Shown in pieces: positions 57,520-64,000 of a stretch of DNA of 64,000 nt; position 1 is the first letter of the stretch; the number at the start of each line of letters is the position of its first letter. The translations under genes and the position numbers were made by a program. This DNA comes from Atopsyche davidsoni (Eukaryota; Arthropoda; Insecta; Trichoptera; Hydrobiosidae): the NCBI GenBank assembly GCA_022113835.1, contig JAILWY010000005.1, positions 2,188,501 to 2,252,500 of the forward strand, in the 5' to 3' direction. The notes under the pieces were generated by a model. The model saw only the letters and a program-made list of their open reading frames with translations, was not told the DNA's origin and did not search any database.

Positions 57520-59480
57520 GATTTTTATTTTCTAGTTTTGTTAATACAATATAAACTTTAATCATATCACTGTGTTAAATAAACAGCACAGTGTTTATAT
57601 TTTTGGTAATATTATTTTTATTTTTCTAAAATGTGTTTGTACTAATAGTTTTTTTTATTATTATTTTGCACCTGCCTAATGCGTGGACTACCTGAGGGTT
57701 TTAACAATCCACCCATTATTGCATTATGAAGGTCCCGGTAGAAATATTATATCAACAATCCGTTCATATCTAGAGCTTACATATTTATTTAGTTAATTTC
57801 GATAATTTGACTTAAAAAGATATCATTAATTTAACAAAGCGAGATATAGGAGTGTGGGGAGTAAATATTTTGTAGAACATTTAACAAATAACTATCTAAA
57901 AAAAAAGCTTAACAAATGTCAATTCAATAAACAAGTAATAAAAATGACGTGTACGTTTATACTGGTAGTGATTGAATATATATTCAACGAAGTGTTTATA
58001 CACCACTTCTTCAATTGTCATATAATACAATAATGTCAAGTTGTCAGGGATGACCCTTCGTCACTTATGTGAATAAAAATAAACTTGAAGATGTCAAGTT
58101 CAATTCTTACATAACCAATGTACATTTAAAAGCAATATTACTTGTTTATACAGGTATGGCCACATCTTATGCACCTAGACCGTTAACTTGTTTCCCTACG
58201 TTGTTTAATTTGCTTATGAATGTTTTTATTTCGTTCTGTTTGATGTAAAATAATTTAGGTATTCTAGATTTACCAAAAATAGCTAATAGTTTTTAAAAAT
58301 ATTGTATATCAAGTTTATTCGCTCTATACAGATTTCATCATGTATTTAATAACAATGAAACACTTGTTTAAGTATGCTTTTATATTATGAATGAGCTCTC
58401 ATTGTATGTCATATCATACATTTTTTAATCATAGTTAGATACTTGTTTAATATAAATTGACTCTTGAAAATTAATAAAATATCGTTTTTTTCCGAAACCA
58501 TTATGAATTCATATCATGGAGCTATTTTTTTATAAAATGAAAACACAAATTAATGCAGTGAAAGAATTGAATTACTTATGAACAGAAAATGCCTATAAGT
58601 AACTGCAAATATTTGAACCTACGGAAAACAAAGAATCTCTTCGTTTAACCCTAAAAGCTTTCAGGCGGGTTGAGATACCTTGAATTGTATACGTTTTAAC
58701 TATAAATAAGAAATAAACTAGTATTTTCTCAGAGCTTTCTTGGTTGCAATGGGGATTTCAAATAAACCGGGCAGGTTCTCTCGCTCTCAATCAGTTGTCA
58801 AGATTTTTTAGATTCTCTTCTCTTCGGTAGGCGTTACGGTGTCCATTATTCGTCAATGACACGCTTTGGTTTAGGTAACTCCAAGTAAAATACACTTTTT
58901 TGCGAACGTGACTCACTTCAGCGGTTTATTAGATTTCAGATTTTAACCGATCTAGTCTTTCGATCGCCTTCGGAGGCCTCTGAGGTACTTTCGTTTAATC
59001 GATTTTACGCTCTACATTTTTTCAGTTCGACTAACAATATTAGAATGATTGCGAAATTTAATGAAATCTGGAGTCGATGCCAGTAATTGAGATTCAAGTG
59101 TAAAAAAGTACAAGTCGAATTTTTGTGATTCTCTACACGACTGAATGTACTGAAAAAATATTTTTTATTTGTGTATTGTATTTATTCGAGGTTCTACTTT
59201 TGGATTTTCCTTATTATTTTGTGTGCCTACTTAATTTGTACTATATTTGTGTCACGTATTTAAAAATAAACAATGTTTTTTTTTTCTTCTTGAAATACAC
59301 CGCGTCACTTTAAATAGTTAAAAAAAAACTACGTATGAAATCTGAAGGTCTGCATCAAAAATAACTAAGGATTTGAACTAAATTGAATTTATTTATTATA
59401 TATAATATATATGTATATTATGAATAAATACAAAATTTTGAAAATATATTTTTTTAACATAATAGATACGGGCTAAAAAT
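57520..59480. other. Gene-free AT-rich interval
   Basis: No gene, RNA or repeat recognised. A GC-richer patch lies near 58780-59000. Confidence 0.45.
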
Positions 59481-59486
59481 ACACAG

Positions 59487-59543
59487 TATTTCAGAGTCCA
59501 GCACGCTTGTTTGCAAGCCGAACCAAGTTCGAACCCTAATAAA
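59487..59543 (+). repeat. tRNA-like (SINE-type) sequence
   Basis: AAGTTCGAACCCTAATAAAA contains a near-perfect B box (GTTCGAACCC), followed by an AT-rich tail as in SINEs. The A-box region is weak. Confidence 0.35.
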
Positions 59544-59549
59544 ATTATA

Positions 59550-62034
59550 TATTATTAAATTATCTGTTACTAATAATGCATTTTTTCTGTGATTTTCTAA
59601 TACGCATATTCTTTATTTGTTTGCATCCAATATGATCAAACGAGAGTATCAAAATATGTGGCTAGTATTAATAGGCTTTATTTGCTACAAAGGCTCCAGT
59701 ATGGCGGTGGTTTCGGCTACCCTGAAATTAAACAGCATAACGAAATCAATTTGATTCCTTAAGAAACATGTACATACATATTATGCTTAAGCCGATCGGT
59801 ACTTAATTTAAATTAATATATGAAGATTGCACGTGTAAGATAATACCAAAATTAAATAATAAAAAAATAACATCTGCAAAAGCACGTATGTTTAAATATC
59901 AGTAATAACATCAATAAAACTCTATTAATAATACGAGCTTCTATATAATTATTTTCGGCATAATTTCACAAAATAGACTGTCCGGTATACTTAAGGGTCA
60001 TTTTGGTCTGCGCCCGTTTAATTATGCCATCATGTTTACCTGTGCGATCTGCAGACAGACTACTCGGGTTTCAGCCAAACAAACATGATCTTTCGACACG
60101 CATGTGCAATTTAATTATTACAGGCAAGGAGTGGGTATTCTGTATCCCTGGAAAACAAGTACACCACCCCGAATAATGAACAGTAAATAAACTTTAATGT
60201 GCGATTAACGTCAAATTATTTCATTAAAAATTTGGGTGTTTGTAAACTGGCCTAAGTTATGAACTGAAATATTTTTTTAATGTTTTAAATAATTTAAAAT
60301 AATCTCAAGAATAAAACTTCTCATTACAAAGTTGCCTGTAAATGTGAAAAAATTAAAGCTTTCAGAGCGGTAGATGTATCGGGATCACAAAAAATCTGTG
60401 ATTATTAGATTTTTTTTTTTTAAATCTTGAATCTTGACCATAAAGCAGGGCGCGTTAACAAACACCGAATAACTAATAGGCCTTTTAAAAAATGCATTAA
60501 AAACCCTATTATCGGGTTACGGGGGATTATTTACCGCAGCATAAGGTGGCGGCAGGCTGCGGGGTTGAAATTCCGCCGTAGGGGTACACTTCTCCACCTT
60601 GCGTTAATTGATAGAGCCTCCAAAGACAACCCTTGTTAAAAGAAACACCATTCGCATCATCAGCGAATAGCCCGCAGCAAACAAATAAATATAATAAACG
60701 TACCATGCGATGCTAAAATAATAATACTTATAGGGTAAGTAAAATATTTAAAGGGTAACCATTGATCATAGATCTAGTAAAAAATAGTCAGCTTACCAAA
60801 TTATAAAACTAATTATGTCTATAGCCAAAAAAAATTGTATTTGTATTTTTGTTTTTTTTTTAATGATCTCTTTAAGCTTCTTATTTATCTTATTAAATGT
60901 TTACATCCACAAAAAAAAATACTCCCCACTTAAATAACAATAATATAGCTCTCACAAACAAAAATGATCGCAGTCTCCTAGCCATTTTCCCAATCATATG
61001 AGTAAGTATTAAATTTAATTAAATCAAGTAATAGCTCGCAGTATACTAAATTTGTAAATAAATAATACCGACAGTAAAAAAAATAGATATAAATAATTCA
61101 ACCGCTCTCAAAAGCGAGTGAAATATGTATTTTTTATTCGTTGTTTGTTTTTGAAGTTGATTGAGATTTTAACGATGCACTTTTGAATGCAAATCTACCG
61201 GTGAGATGGCCAAAACGTTTTGTTTATTGCCTTATTATTTTATAAATATTTTTTTACTAAGAACCTACATAAAAATCAAATAACTTACCATTTAAAAAAG
61301 CTATCACGAATTTATTAAAATTCACCCGATTCTGGCATAAAAGCTGTCAAAAAACATATTCACGTCGGTTCTGATTTGTGGCGGTATAAATTTACATTTA
61401 TATTTTACCCGCTTTAGTTCTTTCATAAACCAATGATATGCCACCCTCTGCGTTATATATATAACCAAAAATATACAGGAAGTTTTAAACTTGTACAAAA
61501 ACTAATTTTAATAATAGTATGAGGATTGTGTAATCGAGAAAGCCGTTAGTTGGTTTCCAACACTTATTGAAATACTCCAGCGCGTCTGGTGTTACGATAT
61601 TAATTTTTAATATTTAAATTTGATCAATCAGTACACCTTCGATATTTAATCAATAATGATTTATTAACAATATGAATGAAAAAGGCGCCGACAGCGCATG
61701 TTTCGTGATAGAGTATTTAAATTTCAAACAAAATAAACGAGCTTAAGTTAAGAAGGGGCTTTTAAAAAAAGCTGCAGTATTCATTGTGGGCTTTCGCCGC
61801 GTAAAATGCCTTTAAAGGCTGTGTTGAAGCCAACAGGGCGGCATTCTTCCATAGAACAATGTAGTTTCTGAAGTACTGAAGACTACAGTGGCTTGAAAAG
61901 GATTTGAAAGGATTTCCCCGGCGTTGTAAGTCTATTTCTCACTTGTTCTTTTTGCACTCTAGGAAAAAGGATTTTTCTTTCTTGGTAAATTAATGTTTTG
62001 TATAAAAATGCAAGGAAAATATTGCTATATATAA

Positions 62035-62040
<6 letters not shown>
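59550..62040. other. Gene-free interval
   Basis: No gene supported. A GC-richer patch at 60500-60620 with a 70-codon + frame shows no domain. Confidence 0.45.

Positions 62041-62043
<3 letters not shown>

Positions 62044-62072
<29 letters not shown>
62044..62072. repeat. AT dinucleotide microsatellite
   Basis: Uninterrupted AT run of about 29 bases. Unrelated to the TA run near the promoter apart from composition. Confidence 0.85.
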
Positions 62073-62075
<3 letters not shown>

Positions 62076-63036
62076 CATACCGTCATATCTCCTTCGTTAT
62101 TAATACTTTTTAGTAAAATTCTGTTATGCGAAATGTATGCCACTTCATTATTTAATTCATATTTATTTCATTTTTTTTACAAAGCATGAATTTTTATTTG
62201 TTTTGTGAACAATGAGTGTTAATCTATAAATGTATTATATTTTTTTCTGTTTTAAAATAATGTCAACTTCTATAGTCAAAACAATTAGTATCTTGAGAAA
62301 AGAAAACTTACCAATAAGTTAAGTGGAATATAAATTCAAGCCATGAACCTATACCTAATGAATCGATATTTTACTAATATATTTTTTAAATATAAATTGA
62401 TTTTAAAACTGGTGTGTTTATGGGACAAGTTTTGCCATCAAACTGAGGAGCCAAACTAGCATTTTAACCGAACTGCTTGCTTCGAAAACAAATAAATAAA
62501 AACGTTACTAAATATGAAAAACAAAAAATTGTAATAGCTTTTAACCGAGTACTTTTTGTCAAATGTATTATTTGTATTAATATTTTTGATTCGTTGATGT
62601 TATGCTATGTCGAAAATGCTAAATCAAAAATAGGATTATTTTAATCAATACATATTATGAATAGAGCATATCTATGAACAAAAAATAAAGTGTATTATTA
62701 AAAGCATAAAAATATAACATTAAAAACCTAAATGTTTTCTATCGTTTTATTCAGCGCATCAAACATATCAAACCCTTGTCCCCTCAATTTTCACCATAAA
62801 CACGACCAAAAAAAAAAACACAAAATTTTACCCTTAAATTAGTATACCCTAACATCATTTCCAACTTCAGCAAAACCAACACAAAATAGCCGGCGGGCTT
62901 TCAGTGTGATAAAAAAATACTAAATCAACAACGCGTCTGCCCCCCCGTCCATTGTTGATTTTCGTAATATTATAAATAATTCTCGGCGCCTTTGTAGACA
63001 GTCTCCAAAAAGACTTATAAAAAATAAATAACTTAC

Positions 63037-63201
63037 CTTTGGCTTCATAAAACGTCAGGTTTCGTGCCGGCGCGACGGCAGGTGGGTCGGGAATCAACAG
63101 GTGTGGATATCCCCTCCTTCGATAATAATTAGTCCCGGGGATGGATTCTCTCTTGGCCACGCTTCTTGGTTTTGTACAAACAAACCTTTTGTTCCTGCCC
63201 A
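63037..63201 (-). CDS. Candidate internal exon, 165 nt, phase 1-1, product unknown
   Basis: On the minus strand the segment ends CAAAG followed by GTAAGT (63036-63031), a full consensus donor. Its start follows CTATAAC (branch-like) and CCGTTTTATTGGCAG, a usable acceptor. The exon is exactly 165 nt with one codon split at each end in the same phase, so it could be skipped or duplicated without a frameshift. The frame (GRNKRFVCTKPRSVAKRE, then YYRRRGYPHLLIPDPP, then ARNLTFYEAK) is basic, Pro-containing and better balanced than neighbouring chance frames. It is open further upstream, so a first exon is also possible. I recognise no family; partner exons are not seen. Confidence 0.35.
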
Positions 63202-63209
63202 CTGCCAAT

Positions 63210-64000
63210 AAAACGGAATTTGTTATAGATCGATAGGCCGATAGCGCGGAGTGCCGCAGTCTAGGGTCAGCTTTACATCCACACGCCAAATACAAATTGG
63301 AACATCGATCTTTTCATTGAACGCGGCTCGTGTTTTAAAACCACACCTCGATATTTTAAACTGATTTTTTTGGTAACATTTTGTTTTTAGTCCACTTTTC
63401 TTCTGGTGTATCTGGAGACTTCATCTGCAGGTGCGTCTTCTCTGGGAGGTATCATTTGTTTGATAGCAATCGTGTAAGAAGGTCTCTCTTTATTCTCAGA
63501 AATCTGTATCAATGTGTTGTAAACTGAAAATATGCATGGTGGTTGACATCAATTGAGAGTGTTTCCTATGAGTAAAAGTTTTATTCATACTATCCATAGA
63601 AACTACTCGATTTTCTTATTTTTAAGTATGAACATTAAAAATTCGTAACGTTCTCGTAAAACAAGCAATGGTTAATAACACGCAAATTAATCTCAAAAAA
63701 TTGTTTTAAAGCAAACCTAAAAAAACACTTAAAAGATAAATGTGATAATTATATATAAGTTTGTCAATAGTTCACTATGTCATTTCAAGTTATATTTTCG
63801 ATTGCAATACTAAGAGCAAAACAATAAAAATAATTGTAATACCGCTCGTACACGCCCAATTAATTCTAACTGTCTGTAAAAATTACATCACGCACACACT
63901 GCCAAAACATTTACGTAATAGAAATACTAGTACATAAAATAGATAGCTATCTATAAATAGATATGATTGTATCAAAACACAAGCAAGCAATTCTCGAATC
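63210..64000. other. Gene-free right edge
   Basis: The minus open frame of the candidate exon extends to 63295; beyond that the DNA is AT-rich with no supported feature. Confidence 0.4.

Noticed and set aside
1..64000. CRISPR arrays, bacterial operons or viral genes
   Set aside because: No regularly spaced repeats, ribosome binding sites or compact gene arrays; the DNA is clearly from an animal nucleus.

Overview
The window looks like nuclear DNA of an insect. It is AT-rich, has long gene-free stretches, and carries one intact gene: a single-exon long Toll receptor (LRR + transmembrane + TIR) on the + strand at 4177-8181. The order cannot be fixed from sequence alone. The gene-poor flanks full of short transposon remnants suggest a medium to large genome.

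Layout. 1-3600 holds repeats: part of a dispersed ~460 bp repeat, an hAT-like end, two remnants of a hammerhead-like repeat and a TA microsatellite. 3600-4176 is a GC-rich promoter block: a G-run tract at 3621-3740, an arthropod initiator at 3764-3769 with a DPE-type motif exactly at +28, and a leader ending in three overlapping short upstream ORFs. 4177-8181 is the Toll gene. 8182 to about 9600 is its likely 3' UTR. From about 9600 to 64000 I see no complete protein gene. This desert holds foldback elements, MITEs, tRNA-like (SINE-type) sequences, scattered GC-richer islets that may be regulatory, and a few unexplained open frames. On the minus strand there are two splice-type signals: a 165-nt phase 1-1 candidate exon with a consensus donor at 63037-63201, and an acceptor|donor junction typical of recursive splicing at 29756/29755. 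Together they fit a long-intron minus-strand gene running through the desert, but this is inference.

Most interesting signal. Three unrelated-looking dispersed repeats share a fold resembling a minimal hammerhead ribozyme: CUGANGA (or a variant), stem II, GAA, a self-complementary stem III and a cleavage-type triplet. The best copies (33805-33848 minus, 33886-33925 plus, 45241-45283 minus, 45688-45729 plus) keep every core base. They sit as inverted pairs in foldback elements that have a unique leader on one side only. In the second family the core segment is flipped relative to its leader in one copy, and another copy has perfect 46-bp arms that could mediate such a flip. The third family has a doubly changed core (C3 to U and G8 to A) that would keep the 3-8 base pair. 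Penelope-like retroelements are known to carry small hammerheads, so non-autonomous relatives of those are the leading explanation. One extra base between A9 and stem II in every copy is the main reason for caution.
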